Shown here piece after piece: positions 7,643-16,682 of a stretch of 64,000 bases of DNA (positions are counted from its first letter, which is position 1; each line of letters begins with the position of its first letter). Both the position numbers and the translations under genes were made by a program. Source of the DNA: Roseibium marinum (GTDB lineage Bacteria; Pseudomonadota; Alphaproteobacteria; Rhizobiales; Stappiaceae); the NCBI RefSeq assembly GCF_002906165.1, contig NZ_PPCN01000008.1, positions 124,001 to 188,000 of the forward strand, read 5' to 3'. The notes under the pieces were generated by a model. The model worked only from the letters and a program-made list of their open reading frames with translations. It had not been told where the DNA came from and did no database searches.

Positions 7643-9637
7643 TCAACTGTCGAGGAACGACCGCAGCTTGCGCGACCGGCTCGGGTGCTTCAGTTTCCTG
7701 AGCGCCTTGGCCTCGATCTGGCGGATACGTTCACGGGTCACCGAGAACTGCTGGCCGACTTCTTCCAGCGTGTGGTCGGTGTTCATGCCGATACCGAAGC
7801 GCATCCGCAGGACACGTTCCTCACGCGGCGTGAGCGAGGCGAGAACCCGGGTGGTGGTTTCGCGCAGGTTCGACTGGATGGCAGCATCGATCGGCAGAAC
7901 CGCGTTCTTGTCCTCGATGAAATCGCCGAGATGGGAATCTTCCTCGTCGCCGATCGGCGTTTCCAGGGAGATCGGTTCCTTGGCGATCTTCAGGACCTTG
8001 CGGACCTTCTCAAGCGGCATCTGCAGCTTTTCGGCCAGTTCTTCCGGGGTCGGCTCACGGCCGATCTCGTGCAGCATCTGGCGCGAGGTTCGCACGATCT
8101 TGTTGATCGTCTCGATCATATGCACCGGGATACGGATCGTGCGGGCCTGGTCGGCGATCGAACGGGTGATCGCCTGCCGGATCCACCACGTCGCATAGGT
8201 GGAGAACTTGTAACCGCGCCGGTATTCGAATTTGTCCACCGCCTTCATCAGGCCGATATTGCCCTCCTGGATGAGATCCAGGAACTGCAGGCCGCGGTTG
8301 GTGTATTTCTTGGCGATGGAAATCACCAGGCGCAGGTTGGCCTCGACCATTTCCTTCTTGGCGATACGCGCCTCGCGCTCACCTTTCTGCACCATGGCCA
8401 CGATGCGGCGGAATTCGGTGATTTCAAGACCTGTCTCGGTCGCCAGCGTCTGGATTTCCTGACGCAGTTCGCGAACGGTTTCCTTTTCCTTGGCGATGAA
8501 GTTCTTCCAGCCGCGCGTGGAAAGGTTGGCCACCTTGCGCAGCCAGTTCGGGTCGAGCTCGGCGCCCTGATACTGTTTCAGAAAGTCGGTCCGGTCGACA
8601 TTGTAACTGTCGGCCAGGCGCAGCAGCCGGCCTTCGTAGCCCATCAGGCGCTTGTTGATGTCGTAGAGCTGGGCAACCAGGGCGTCGATACGGTTCTGGT
8701 TGAGCGACAGGCTCTTCACATCGACAATGATGTCTTCCTTGAGCTTCTTGTAGCGGCGCTCCTGGCTCGGCGACAGGGTCTTGTTCGCCAGCTTGTTTTC
8801 CACCAGCTGATCCTGCAGGCGGCGCAGCTTCTTGTAATTGTCGGCGATGTTGTCGAAGGTTTCCAGGACACCCGGCTTCAGCTCGGCTTCCATCGCGGAA
8901 AGGGAGACGTTGGATTCGAACTCGTCGTCGTCGTCGTCCTCTTCGCTTTCTTCTGAATTCTCGGTCTCCTCGGAGGCTCCGCCGGCTGGGGTCTCGGCGG
9001 CGTTACCCTCGCCGGGAGCCACATCGTCATTGGCAACGGCCGGTCCGGCCTTGGCGTCAGGCCCCGCATAGGTCGCTTCAAGATCGATGATATCGCGCAG
9101 CAGAACCTTGGCTTCATTGAGTTCGTCGCGCCAGATGATGATCGCCTGGAAGGTCAGCGGGCTTTCGCAAAGTCCCGCGATCATCGCTTCGCGGCCGGCC
9201 TCGATGCGCTTGGCGATCGCGATTTCGCCTTCGCGCGACAGCAGTTCGACCGATCCCATCTCGCGCAGATACATCCGCACAGGATCGTCCGTCCGGTCGG
9301 CCGGTTCCTTCGCCGTGGTCGTCTTGGCCACCGCTGTGGGAGCGGCCGTCACCAGTTCACCGGCGTCAACCTCTTCCGGACCGTCCTCGGCTTCGTCGGA
9401 ATCGATCACGTTGATGCCCATATCGGAGAGCATCGACATCGTGTCTTCGATTTTCTCGGACGACACCTGCTCGGAGGGCAGAACTTCGTTCAGCTCGTCA
9501 TAAGTGACATAGCCGCGCTTTTTCGCGGCTTTGATCATCTTTTTGACGGCCGCATCCGACAGGTCCAGCAGCGGACCGTCCGGACCGTCCGTGCTCGTTT
9601 CCTGACTGTCGTCTGCTTGCGTCGCTTTGGCTACCAT
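7643..9637 (-). CDS. rpoD: RNA polymerase primary sigma factor RpoD (sigma-70)
   Basis: 664 residues, normal for alphaproteobacterial primary sigma factors. Region 1.1 is at the N-terminus ([23 protein letters not shown]), followed by region 1.2 ([22 protein letters not shown]). A non-conserved insert with an acidic stretch ([14 protein letters not shown], about residue 230-245) follows. Regions 2.1-2.4 are near residues 430-500 ([31 protein letters not shown]), and region 4.2 with the -35 helix-turn-helix ([24 protein letters not shown]) is at the end. It directs RNA polymerase to housekeeping promoters. Downstream of dnaG in the same orientation, as in the classical macromolecular synthesis operon, but separated by 660 bp of repeat-containing DNA. 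Confidence 0.98.
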   Translation of the reverse strand: MVAKATQADDSQETSTDGPDGPLLDLSDAAVKKMIKAAKKRGYVTYDELNEVLPSEQVSSEKIEDTMSMLSDMGINVIDSDEAEDGPEEVDAGELVTAAPTAVAKTTTAKEPADRTDDPVRMYLREMGSVELLSREGEIAIAKRIEAGREAMIAGLCESPLTFQAIIIWRDELNEAKVLLRDIIDLEATYAGPDAKAGPAVANDDVAPGEGNAAETPAGGASEETENSEESEEDDDDDEFESNVSLSAMEAELKPGVLETFDNIADNYKKLRRLQDQLVENKLANKTLSPSQERRYKKLKEDIIVDVKSLSLNQNRIDALVAQLYDINKRLMGYEGRLLRLADSYNVDRTDFLKQYQGAELDPNWLRKVANLSTRGWKNFIAKEKETVRELRQEIQTLATETGLEITEFRRIVAMVQKGEREARIAKKEMVEANLRLVISIAKKYTNRGLQFLDLIQEGNIGLMKAVDKFEYRRGYKFSTYATWWIRQAITRSIADQARTIRIPVHMIETINKIVRTSRQMLHEIGREPTPEELAEKLQMPLEKVRKVLKIAKEPISLETPIGDEEDSHLGDFIEDKNAVLPIDAAIQSNLRETTTRVLASLTPREERVLRMRFGIGMNTDHTLEEVGQQFSVTRERIRQIEAKALRKLKHPSRSRKLRSFLDS

Positions 9638-10149
9638 GTCGTGCTCCAGTTCGTGGCCGGAAGGGCCACGCAGCGCCCCTTGTTAAGCTTCAAACCAAAT
9701 TCACCTCAGCGCGCCAGCATCACCTGCGGCGGCGTCTGAAAGAATCACCCTTGGGTAGGTTTGTAAGCCGTGTCCCTTAAGTCCCTATTAACCGTACCCT
9801 TATCGACATTGTGAGAATTCATCATCGACGAAGCACACGGTCTTTTTAAATTCGCATCCGTATCGCGGATACCGAAGCGGTATTCAAACGGGTTTGCAGC
9901 ATCCTTGTTCAGACTATAGGCCGCAAGCAGGCTTGAAGGCTGCGGCGCACGCGAGCTGCAAAACTTCTATTTAGCTCGAAGCCCACGATTCGCAAGTGTG
10001 ATTCGTCATTGGTCAATTGGAAAAAGCGCTTTTTCGCCTTTTCGGACCTGAAAAATCGGAAATTTAAACAAATCCCGTATCTTCGGCCCCTTTGCCGCCT
10101 CAATTCCGGCGCTCGGACAGCGTCGGAATTGAAGCGGAACTCCTGTCTG
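9638..10149. other. Long non-coding leader region between dnaG and rpoD
   Basis: No credible gene. The 150 bp nearest rpoD hold the CtrA-like box and probably the rpoD promoter. The remainder is moderately AT-rich with a CGCTTTTTCGC-type hairpin near 10027 and a TTCCGGC...GTCGGAA stem near 10105-10127. I see no RNA gene that I can name. Confidence 0.6.
9777..9793. promoter_or_regulatory. Candidate CtrA box upstream of rpoD
   Basis: TTAA, seven bases, then TTAACC, about 140 bp before the rpoD start: a full match to the alphaproteobacterial CtrA consensus. A GANTC methylation site (GAATC) lies near 9742. Function is inferred from the motif only. Confidence 0.45.
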
Positions 10150-10193
10150 GATCAACAGACTTCCAATCGGAATCGATTGGAAGTCTGTTGATC
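10150..10193. repeat. Perfect 19-bp inverted repeat with 6-bp loop
   Basis: GATCAACAGACTTCCAATC and its exact complement are separated by GGAATC. GATCAA-ended hairpins of this type recur near 3860, 14708 and 25170. A second hairpin (GCGTTC/GAACGC inside AGCATC/GATGCT) follows at 10210-10245, as in element A. Confidence 0.85.
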
Positions 10194-10247
10194 GGTCTTG
10201 GAGTGGCAAAGCATCCTGCGTTCGGTTGAACGCAGACAAGATGCTAT

Positions 10248-10302
10248 AGGGTGTGAACTCATAAACGAAGACGAAATGGCATCGGAAATGGCTTCACACC
10301 CT
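10248..10302. repeat. Short MITE-like element B (55 bp) at the dnaG end
   Basis: Begins AGGGTGTGAACTCATAAA and ends CACACCCT, so it carries the same two ends as element A joined almost directly: an internally deleted copy. The CTAG at its right tip (10301-10304) contains the TAG stop codon of dnaG. Confidence 0.75.
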
Positions 10303-12232
10303 AGTGGGCGGCGGCGGCCACAGGCGGCGCGGTTCTGATTTTCCGCGCCCGCTCCGCCAGGTCGGCTTCGTCGCGAGTGCATTCCTCCCGCCGCCGGCTG
10401 AGATCCCGGGTAAGCGCCTGAATCCGTGTCCAGGCCTGTTCGTCCAGCTGTTCGTCCGCGCCGGTCAGTTCGGAGGCAAGCTCCGCTTCCAGGGCATTCA
10501 GTTCCATAACATCCAGAAAATGCACAAAGGCCCCTTCGACGAAATCCTCGGGCGGATTTGAATTCAACAGCGGGAACCGGTGGTTCAGGGCTGAAAACTC
10601 GGCTTGTCTTTGCTCCTGAAGGCCGATCGTCTCCAGCATCATCTCGGACATGATGTCCTTGAGCGGCTCATCCACGCCGCTTGTCAGGTCGGCAACGGGT
10701 GTCGTTTCAAGATCGTCGACGATCCGGCACAGCACGTCCCGCAATTGGGTGTGCAGCTCATTGACGAAGGGCAGCCCCGAAAAACGTTCGAAGTTGCGGT
10801 CCAGCAGATGTGGATAGCGCATGCCCAGACCGAGTATCAGGCGCTCGATCCCGAAATCGTCACTTGCCGCGACCCGCTCACGCGCCTTTCCCGGAAGCCA
10901 GAGACTGTCCGCGTCTTTCTTGCCGCCCTTCCTGTTCTGCCGCGCCTGCTCGAAAAACAGGTTGGACAGCTTGAACCTGACATCGAGCTGATAGCGCCGG
11001 CGCACCCGTTCATCGCGAATGGTGCCGATCAGATCATCGAACCGTTTTTCAAGGGCCGCCTTGCGTTCCGGCGTGTCCAGGCGCGAGACGGAAATCTCGC
11101 GGTCCCAAACGACGTTGAACAGCGACTGCGCGCTGCCGACCTCCGCCTCAAAACCGGCCAGGCCGCGCTGCTTGATCAGGTCATCCGGGTCCATCCCGTC
11201 CGGCAGGAAGCAGAACTGAAACGAAAACCCGCTTTTGAGGACCGGGAAAATCCGGTCGATCGACCGGTGTGCCGCAGCGACACCCGCCGCGTCGCCGTCG
11301 AAACAGATCACCGGTTCGGGGGCGAACTTCCACAGCCGCAGGATCTGGTCTTCGGTAAACGCCGTTCCCAGAGATGCCACCACATGCCGGATGCCCGCCT
11401 GCCACAGCGCGATGGCATCCAGATAACCTTCAACGACAACGGCCTCTCCGGACTTGAAGGCCGGTTCGCGCGCCCTGTGGGCGTTGAACAGCATGACGCC
11501 CTTGTGAAACAGCGGCGTCTCCGGCGAGTTCAGGTATTTGGGCTGCCCGTCCGGTGAAAGTGTGCGCCCGCCAAAAGCGACCACCCGGCCCCGGTCGTCC
11601 TGGATCGGGATCATCAGCCGCCCCCGGAACCGGTCATAGGCGGGCCGGCCGTCCTCCGGCCGGATCAGAAGCCCGGCCTCGATCATGTCCGCTTCCGGAA
11701 CCTCCCGGGCGGCAAGATAGGCCTTCAGGGCATCCCTGCTGTCGGGCGCGAAGCCGAACCGGAATTCGGCGAGCGTTTCGGCAGCGAGCCCGCGCTTGGC
11801 GCAGTAAGCACGGGCCACCTCGCCGCGCGATCCCTGATATTCGTTTTGAAAGAACCGTGCGGCCATCTCGCAGATTTCGGCGAGCCCGGCGCGTTTCTTT
11901 TCGCGGCGGGCCGCCTGCGGGTCCGGTGCGGGCAATCCGACGCCCGCCTGTTCCGCCAGCCGTTCAACGGCTTCCGGAAAGCTCAGACCTTCGGTTTCGC
12001 ACAGGAAGGTGAAATGATCTCCTGAGGCTCCGCAGCCGAAGCACTTGTAGCGGTTGCGCCGGTCGTCTACGTGAAAACTCGGGCTCTTTTCCTGATGAAA
12101 GGGACAGCAGGCCCAGTAATCGCCCTTGCCCGGTTGCGTCTTGCGCCGGTCCCAGCTCACGCGCCGGCCAACGACTTCCGACAAGGTCAGCCGGGCGCGG
12201 ATTTCATCAAGAAGACGCGGTTCAAAACGCAT
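10301..12232 (-). CDS. dnaG: DNA primase DnaG
   Basis: Makes RNA primers for replication. The N-terminal CHC2 zinc-binding domain is visible (CPFHQEKSPSFHV, then YKCFGCGASGDHF). The TOPRIM catalytic core follows, with VVVEGYLDAIAL giving the catalytic Glu and CFDGDAAGVAAAHR giving the metal-binding DxD-like region. The C-terminal part is a DnaB-interaction domain. The start at 12232 (MRFEPRLLDEIR) fits the family; an in-frame ATG 18 bases upstream would add six residues. Downstream of yqeY and upstream of rpoD on the same strand. The stop codon lies in a repeat tip. Confidence 0.97.
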   Translation of the reverse strand: MRFEPRLLDEIRARLTLSEVVGRRVSWDRRKTQPGKGDYWACCPFHQEKSPSFHVDDRRNRYKCFGCGASGDHFTFLCETEGLSFPEAVERLAEQAGVGLPAPDPQAARREKKRAGLAEICEMAARFFQNEYQGSRGEVARAYCAKRGLAAETLAEFRFGFAPDSRDALKAYLAAREVPEADMIEAGLLIRPEDGRPAYDRFRGRLMIPIQDDRGRVVAFGGRTLSPDGQPKYLNSPETPLFHKGVMLFNAHRAREPAFKSGEAVVVEGYLDAIALWQAGIRHVVASLGTAFTEDQILRLWKFAPEPVICFDGDAAGVAAAHRSIDRIFPVLKSGFSFQFCFLPDGMDPDDLIKQRGLAGFEAEVGSAQSLFNVVWDREISVSRLDTPERKAALEKRFDDLIGTIRDERVRRRYQLDVRFKLSNLFFEQARQNRKGGKKDADSLWLPGKARERVAASDDFGIERLILGLGMRYPHLLDRNFERFSGLPFVNELHTQLRDVLCRIVDDLETTPVADLTSGVDEPLKDIMSEMMLETIGLQEQRQAEFSALNHRFPLLNSNPPEDFVEGAFVHFLDVMELNALEAELASELTGADEQLDEQAWTRIQALTRDLSRRREECTRDEADLAERARKIRTAPPVAAAAH

Positions 12233-12464
12233 GGAACGCGGACAATCCATAGTTCGGTGGATACGGGCGGCCCCTCACGGCGCGACAGGCGCCGCGGGAC
12301 CAAGCGTAAGACGATAGATAAAATAGAAGGTCCGGACGGGCGATGCCAGTCCTTCAGGCGATCCTCTGGATGACCTGTTGATAGACGGAAAGGCAGATCC
12401 GGGCAGCTAGCCTGGCGGCAATCTTGGTCGCGGAGCCAAAAGCATAATTTTATGGGTCCGCAAC

Positions 12465-12732
12465 CTAGGTCACGAACTCATAAATGAGCATGAAATGGTT
12501 TGATTGGATTGCTCTTCATCAAGGAGTGGAAGTGCAGGAAATGTGGTTCATTTTCAAACCTTTCGCGACGCCGAGGAGGAGCAATCCGGTCAAATCCGTA
12601 GGACATGGAAATGGTTTCACCTCGCAGTGTCAGCGCGTTTGACCGGGCAAAAGCCCGCTCCGCACGCCCTTCCTCGCCAGGTTTCGCCATTTCCGATGCC
12701 ATTTCATCCTCATTTATGAGTTCGTGACCTAG
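12465..12732. repeat. MITE-like element C (268 bp) with perfect 24-bp terminal repeats
   Basis: The two ends are perfect 24-bp inverted copies beginning CTAGGTCACGAACTCATAAA. The body matches element A at many points (for example AGGAAATGTGGTTCATTTTC and TTTCGCCATTTCCGATGCC). It encodes nothing and fills most of the yqeY-dnaG gap; CTAG at the right tip contains the yqeY stop codon. The upstream neighbour sequence GCATAATTTTATGGGTCCG recurs in varied form near 28719 and, inverted, near 37470-37492. Bases 12251-12464 hold no recognisable gene. Confidence 0.85.
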
Positions 12733-13226
12733 CCTTTGCCGGCGTCTTTCGGTCCGTTGCCGTCGATGCGCAGCATGTCCTTCATCAGGCAGGAAGCCTG
12801 CACGAAATCCATCTTGCCCGGATACCGGGTTTTCAACTCGTTCATGCAGCGGCCGATGTCGCGCAGGCCATGGGCATCGATGTCCTTGACCGTCTCCTCG
12901 CACAGCGTCCGCATTTCGTCTTGACTGAGCTGTGCAGGCAGGAATTCCCGGATGATATCCTGCTCGACACGTTCCTGCTCCGCCAGGTCGAGCTGCCCAC
13001 CGCTTTCGAACTCCTCGGCAGACGCTTCACGCTGATGGACCATTTTCTGAAGTATTTCAATTACTTCACTGTCATTTACGCCGTCCTTGCCGTGTTCGCG
13101 TGCAGCGGCTTCGCGGTCTTTCACCGCGGTCTGGACAAGACGCAAGGTCGCGCATCGGCGTTTGTCACCTTCGTCCTGCGCTGCCTTCAAGGCAACATTG
13201 ATTCTGTCGCGCATTGCATCGCGCAT
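12729..13226 (-). CDS. yqeY: GatB/YqeY domain-containing protein
   Basis: 165 residues, all helical, with the family signatures RDRINVALKAAQDEGDKRRCATLRLV near the start and REFLPAQLSQDEMRTLCEETVKDI in the middle. YqeY is homologous to the tail domain of the GatB amidotransferase subunit and is presumed to act on tRNA or aminoacylation complexes; it has no demonstrated catalytic role. Its place beside dnaG and rpoD, divergent from carA, is common in alphaproteobacteria. The TAG stop is contributed by the adjoining repeat. A start four codons later (13214) is also possible. Confidence 0.92.
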   Translation of the reverse strand: MRDAMRDRINVALKAAQDEGDKRRCATLRLVQTAVKDREAAAREHGKDGVNDSEVIEILQKMVHQREASAEEFESGGQLDLAEQERVEQDIIREFLPAQLSQDEMRTLCEETVKDIDAHGLRDIGRCMNELKTRYPGKMDFVQASCLMKDMLRIDGNGPKDAGKG

Positions 13227-13332
13227 GGTTTACCCTACCCCTGTCGCACTGAGGCTCCCGGCGCTTGCGCGCCCTTTGTGAATGCTCAGCCAAGCTATTG
13301 AATTGTAAAGATCTTTTTTCACAGGATCATTA

Positions 13333-13361
13333 TTGACGATCCCAGCCGCTTCCCATAGAGT
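13333..13361 (+). promoter_or_regulatory. Candidate housekeeping promoter of carA
   Basis: TTGACG, a 17-base spacer, then TAGAGT. Transcription would start near 13368 and leave an untranslated leader of about 95 bases before the chosen carA start at 13462. Confidence 0.55.
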
Positions 13362-13461
13362 CTCGCGCTTGATGCAGACGGCCAATTGCAGGCACCTTCA
13401 GCCTGCCCCAGACGCCTTTCCTGCAGCGCATGATGTCACCAACAGACTCTGGAAACAAGAC

Positions 13462-14643
13462 ATGACGATTGCAGACGCATGGTCTGAGACCCCGGCGACC
13501 GCCCTGCTTGTGCTCTCCGACGGCAGTGTTATCGAGGGGCAAGGCCTCGGAGCCACCGGACAAGCCGTTGGTGAGATTTGCTTTAATACCGCCATGACCG
13601 GATATCAGGAAATCCTGACGGACCCCTCCTACTCCGGTCAGATCATCACGTTCACTTTTCCCCATATCGGCAATGTCGGCGCCAACGATGAGGACATCGA
13701 GACGGTCAACATGGCTTCCGAGAGCGGGATCCGCGGCGTGGTTCTGGCGGCATCCATTACCGATCCGGCCAGTTACAGGGCGACGAAACATCTCGACACC
13801 TGGCTGAAAAGCCGCAATTTGATCGGCATCAGCGGTATCGATACGCGTGCTCTGACGGCGCTGATCCGCGAAAAAGGCGTTCCCAACGGTGTCATTGCCC
13901 ACGCTCCGGACGGACAATTCGACCTGGACAGCCTGAAAGTCGCGGCAGCTGGCTGGCCGGGTCTCGTCGGCATGGACCTTGCCAAAGACGCCTCCACAAC
14001 CCAGTCGCATCCCTGGTCCCAGACCCCTTGGAAATGGGGTGAGGGTTATGGAGAGTCAACAGGTGGCCGGTTCAAGGTCGTTGCGATCGACTATGGTATC
14101 AAGCGCAACATCCTGCGGCTTCTGACCGAGGCCGGTTGCGAGGTGACCGTTCTTCCGGCCACCGCCACGGCGGAAGAGGTTCTCGCGCATAATCCGGACG
14201 GCGTCTTTTTGTCCAACGGCCCGGGCGATCCGGCCGCAACAGGCACTTATTCCGTTCCGATGATCAGCGATATCGTCGAAAAAGGCGTACCGACCTTCGG
14301 CATCTGCCTCGGGCACCAGATGCTGGCTCTGGCGCTGGGCGGCAAAACCCTGAAAATGCATCAGGGCCATCACGGCGCCAATCATCCCGTCTTCGATCAC
14401 ACCACGGGCAAGGTCGAGATCACCTCGATGAACCACGGGTTCGCGGTTGATGCGGAAAGTCTGCCGGAAAATGTCGCACAGACACATATATCCCTGTTCG
14501 ACGGATCCAACTGCGGTCTGGCAATGAAGGATAAACCGGTGTTTTCCGTTCAGTATCACCCGGAAGCCTCTCCGGGTCCGCGAGACAGCCATTATCTGTT
14601 CAAGCGGTTCACGGACCTGATGGAAACGGCCAAAGCTTCCTGA
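13462..14643 (+). CDS. carA: Carbamoyl-phosphate synthase small subunit
   Basis: Glutaminase subunit that supplies ammonia to CarB for carbamoyl phosphate, used in arginine and pyrimidine synthesis. The N-terminal CarA domain (TALLVLSDGSVIEGQGLG) is followed by a class I glutamine amidotransferase domain with the nucleophile Cys in GICLGHQM (about residue 282) and the His/Glu pair in QYHPEASPGP. The start at 13462 gives 393 residues, the normal length, with GGAAA upstream; the frame stays open to 13333 but that part overlaps the presumed promoter. carB follows 2 kb downstream after a MerR and an XRE gene, so the two subunits are split. Confidence 0.97.
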   Translation: MTIADAWSETPATALLVLSDGSVIEGQGLGATGQAVGEICFNTAMTGYQEILTDPSYSGQIITFTFPHIGNVGANDEDIETVNMASESGIRGVVLAASITDPASYRATKHLDTWLKSRNLIGISGIDTRALTALIREKGVPNGVIAHAPDGQFDLDSLKVAAAGWPGLVGMDLAKDASTTQSHPWSQTPWKWGEGYGESTGGRFKVVAIDYGIKRNILRLLTEAGCEVTVLPATATAEEVLAHNPDGVFLSNGPGDPAATGTYSVPMISDIVEKGVPTFGICLGHQMLALALGGKTLKMHQGHHGANHPVFDHTTGKVEITSMNHGFAVDAESLPENVAQTHISLFDGSNCGLAMKDKPVFSVQYHPEASPGPRDSHYLFKRFTDLMETAKAS

Positions 14644-14702
14644 GCTCCCCTCAGTGTGCCTTTGGGTTCCAGTGAGCGCGGGCGGAATGTTCGAAGGCTT
14701 CA

Positions 14703-14758
14703 GGACCGATCAAACCGTTTTCGTGTCGGAATATGTGAAAACAGTTTGATCGAGGTCC
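14703..14758. repeat. Imperfect inverted repeat downstream of carA
   Basis: Nested arms GGACC, GATCAAAC, GTTTTC pair with GAAAAC, GTTTGATC, GGTCC around a 14-base loop. It shares the GATCAA-type end with other hairpins in the window and may shield the carA message end. Confidence 0.6.
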
Positions 14759-14808
14759 GGCCGACGAGGGAACCGGCGCATATCAGCCAGGACGGCGCCA
14801 ATATGACC

Positions 14809-14842
14809 AAAACCCCGGAATGCGGATGCAGCCTGGGGTTTT
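14809..14842. terminator. Possible bidirectional terminator between carA and the MerR gene
   Basis: AAAACCCC and GGGGTTTT face each other across an 18-base loop. The position between two convergent genes suits a shared terminator, but the stem is short. Confidence 0.4.
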
Positions 14843-14864
14843 ATTCATCCGGCTTTGGGTCGGA

Positions 14865-15302
14865 TCATCTAACCAGGTTGTCAAATACTGTCAGGATCTC
14901 GGTCACCTCGGCAACCTGCTCATCAAGCATCTGTTTCTGTTCAATCAGAATTTCGTGCTGATTTTTGCAGATTTCCTGGATTTCCTTGTACTGGTCCTTG
15001 CGCTTGGTGTTGCTTTCGACCAGCTTGATCACTCTGCGAATCTCGGCAAGCGTCAGGCCGATTTTCTTGGCCTGAAGAATGATACGCATCCTGGAGACGT
15101 CCCGCGCACCGTAAAAACGGCGGGCACCTTTACGCACGGGATTGAGGAGACCTTTTTCCTCGTAGAAACGTAAAGTCCGGAGCGTTACCTCGAAACGCTC
15201 CGACATTTCCGATATCGCAAGAGCGCGATCATCCAACACGACATCCTGTCCCGGTCCAGCTATGTCCGGAACAGCGACCATCTTGGTAGCTACATTGTTC
15301 AT
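14865..15302 (-). CDS. MerR-family transcriptional regulator
   Basis: 145 residues. A winged helix-turn-helix at about residues 28-95 (LAISEMSERFEVTLRTLRFYEEKGLLNPVRKGARRFYGARD) is followed by a long dimerisation helix. No cysteine pattern of metal sensors is present, so this is likely one of the MerR-type regulators responding to small molecules or acting constitutively. It is convergent with carA. No target operator with the typical long spacer could be assigned nearby. Confidence 0.9.
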   Translation of the reverse strand: MNNVATKMVAVPDIAGPGQDVVLDDRALAISEMSERFEVTLRTLRFYEEKGLLNPVRKGARRFYGARDVSRMRIILQAKKIGLTLAEIRRVIKLVESNTKRKDQYKEIQEICKNQHEILIEQKQMLDEQVAEVTEILTVFDNLVR

Positions 15303-16231
15303 ACTTTTAAGCCCGATCTTGTCTTTTTTGTTTCAAGTCTGGCTGGGTCTTGCAACACCCTGACTTCCAGGTCCCACCACCCGGTCCTCAGGTCCCACTT
15401 GCACCGCAATAGCAGCCCCCGCAGCTCGAAGCGCATAGTTTACTGCTTCACAAGCCTCCATACACCAAACTCAATGGAGACCAAGCATTAGACTATTACA
15501 CCGGATCAACAGTTAAAATCTACGCAAAAATTGGATTTATTGGACATTTTCCGCAGCAGTTTCAGGTTAACGGGTACTAAAACCCAATCACCACCAGCTA
15601 GTTCACACAACTATAAATAGTTAACGAGTTACCAAAACGCTTGTTAAGGCTCATAATATTAATTATCGATAATCTGAACCAAGCAAATATACTTGCCAGA
15701 AATATGGCAACCTGTTTCAGGTATTCTTGACTTGACGGCATCCCGCCTGAGAAAAATACTTAATTGCCCCTGCCTTAACACTGACAATTATTACAGTAGT
15801 CCATGAAGACAGGCTTGTATGTGAGCCACCAGCGGTTGAACTACTTTTCCGATAGCCACCAAACAAATTGGAAGCATTCGCCGAACGCTCGCTTTGCATA
15901 CATAAATGCACCCCACGCATGGGCGTGGCGGACAATTTCCTTCCCCGTAAAATCCGGTTCCCAAGGCCGTGCCGAGTCGGGCGATTTGCCGAAACCACCT
16001 TCGGGTCTCCAATGTCGAGGCTCTGCTCCTCGAGTTCAACTTGCATTCCTTTGAGCGCGAAATGCATCTCCAATTCGCCCACACGGCCTGGGCTACGGAC
16101 TCATAAAAAGGAGCACATTGTGCACTTCACGATTGACAAGCGAACGTGCAGGTTATTTCTGTCAGGTTTGTCGGCCCGTGCACTGCCGGCTGTGACCGCA
16201 AGGACCCAAGTTATTCCGGAATATAAGTAAT
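15303..16231. other. AT-rich intergenic region between the MerR and XRE genes
   Basis: 930 bp without a credible gene. Bases 15480-15780 are distinctly AT-rich compared with the flanks and contain several TTAA motifs, though none in exact CtrA spacing. Bases 16058-16086 (CGAAATGCATCTCCAATTCG and following) match, inverted, the left end of the repeat element at 38421, so a fragment of that repeat lies here; it is followed by ACGGACTCATAAAA, similar to the tips of the MITE family. The short open frames do not look like proteins. Confidence 0.6.
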
Positions 16232-16510
16232 ATGGCCGAATCAAAATCAAAAAACCCTGCACCCGGCATGACCCCGCAGCAATTCCGTCTCTGGCGCCGG
16301 ACGCTGGGTCTGAAACAAAAGGACGCTGCCGACCGGCTCGGACTGAAGAAACGCATGATTCAGTATTACGAGAAAGGCAACCGTGACGGCCGGCCTGTGG
16401 AAATTCCGAAATCCATTCGGCTTGCCTGCTACGCCCTTTCCGAGGGAATCGGCGATTTTGACGGCCAATCCAGCATGCCGCTGACGCCGGAAGTGTCTGA
16501 AACGGACTGA
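16232..16510 (+). CDS. Small XRE-type helix-turn-helix protein
   Basis: 92 residues. A Cro/C1-type helix-turn-helix is visible at about residues 13-50 (MTPQQFRLWRRTLGLKQKDAADRLGLKKRMIQYYEKGNR), followed by a short helical and acidic tail. It lacks any effector domain, so it probably acts as a small DNA-binding regulator; the target is unknown. It stands alone 170 bp before carB and downstream of an AT-rich gap, which together suggest an insertion into an ancestral carA-carB neighbourhood. Confidence 0.8.
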   Translation: MAESKSKNPAPGMTPQQFRLWRRTLGLKQKDAADRLGLKKRMIQYYEKGNRDGRPVEIPKSIRLACYALSEGIGDFDGQSSMPLTPEVSETD

Positions 16511-16682
16511 ACTTCCCCCTCCGAGCCGGAAAACTACGCTTCGATGACCGGCCGGGGTTTCCTAGCGCTCCGCTTTTCCCTATAAGACGCGCTCAGCCAA
16601 CATCGTCATTCACTTCAGACCCGAGCCAGACCGAATAGCGGGCCCGCTAATCCGGATTGGCCGCTGCGAGCCGCGAGCCGAG

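Noticed and set aside
6678..8956. Long plus-strand frames (506 and 423 residues) opposite the DUF930 and rpoD genes
   Set aside because: Shadows of strongly supported minus-strand genes, with phase and composition of antisense frames.
15717..16230. Short frames in the gap before the XRE gene
   Set aside because: They lie over a repeat fragment and AT-rich DNA, on both strands, without start signals.
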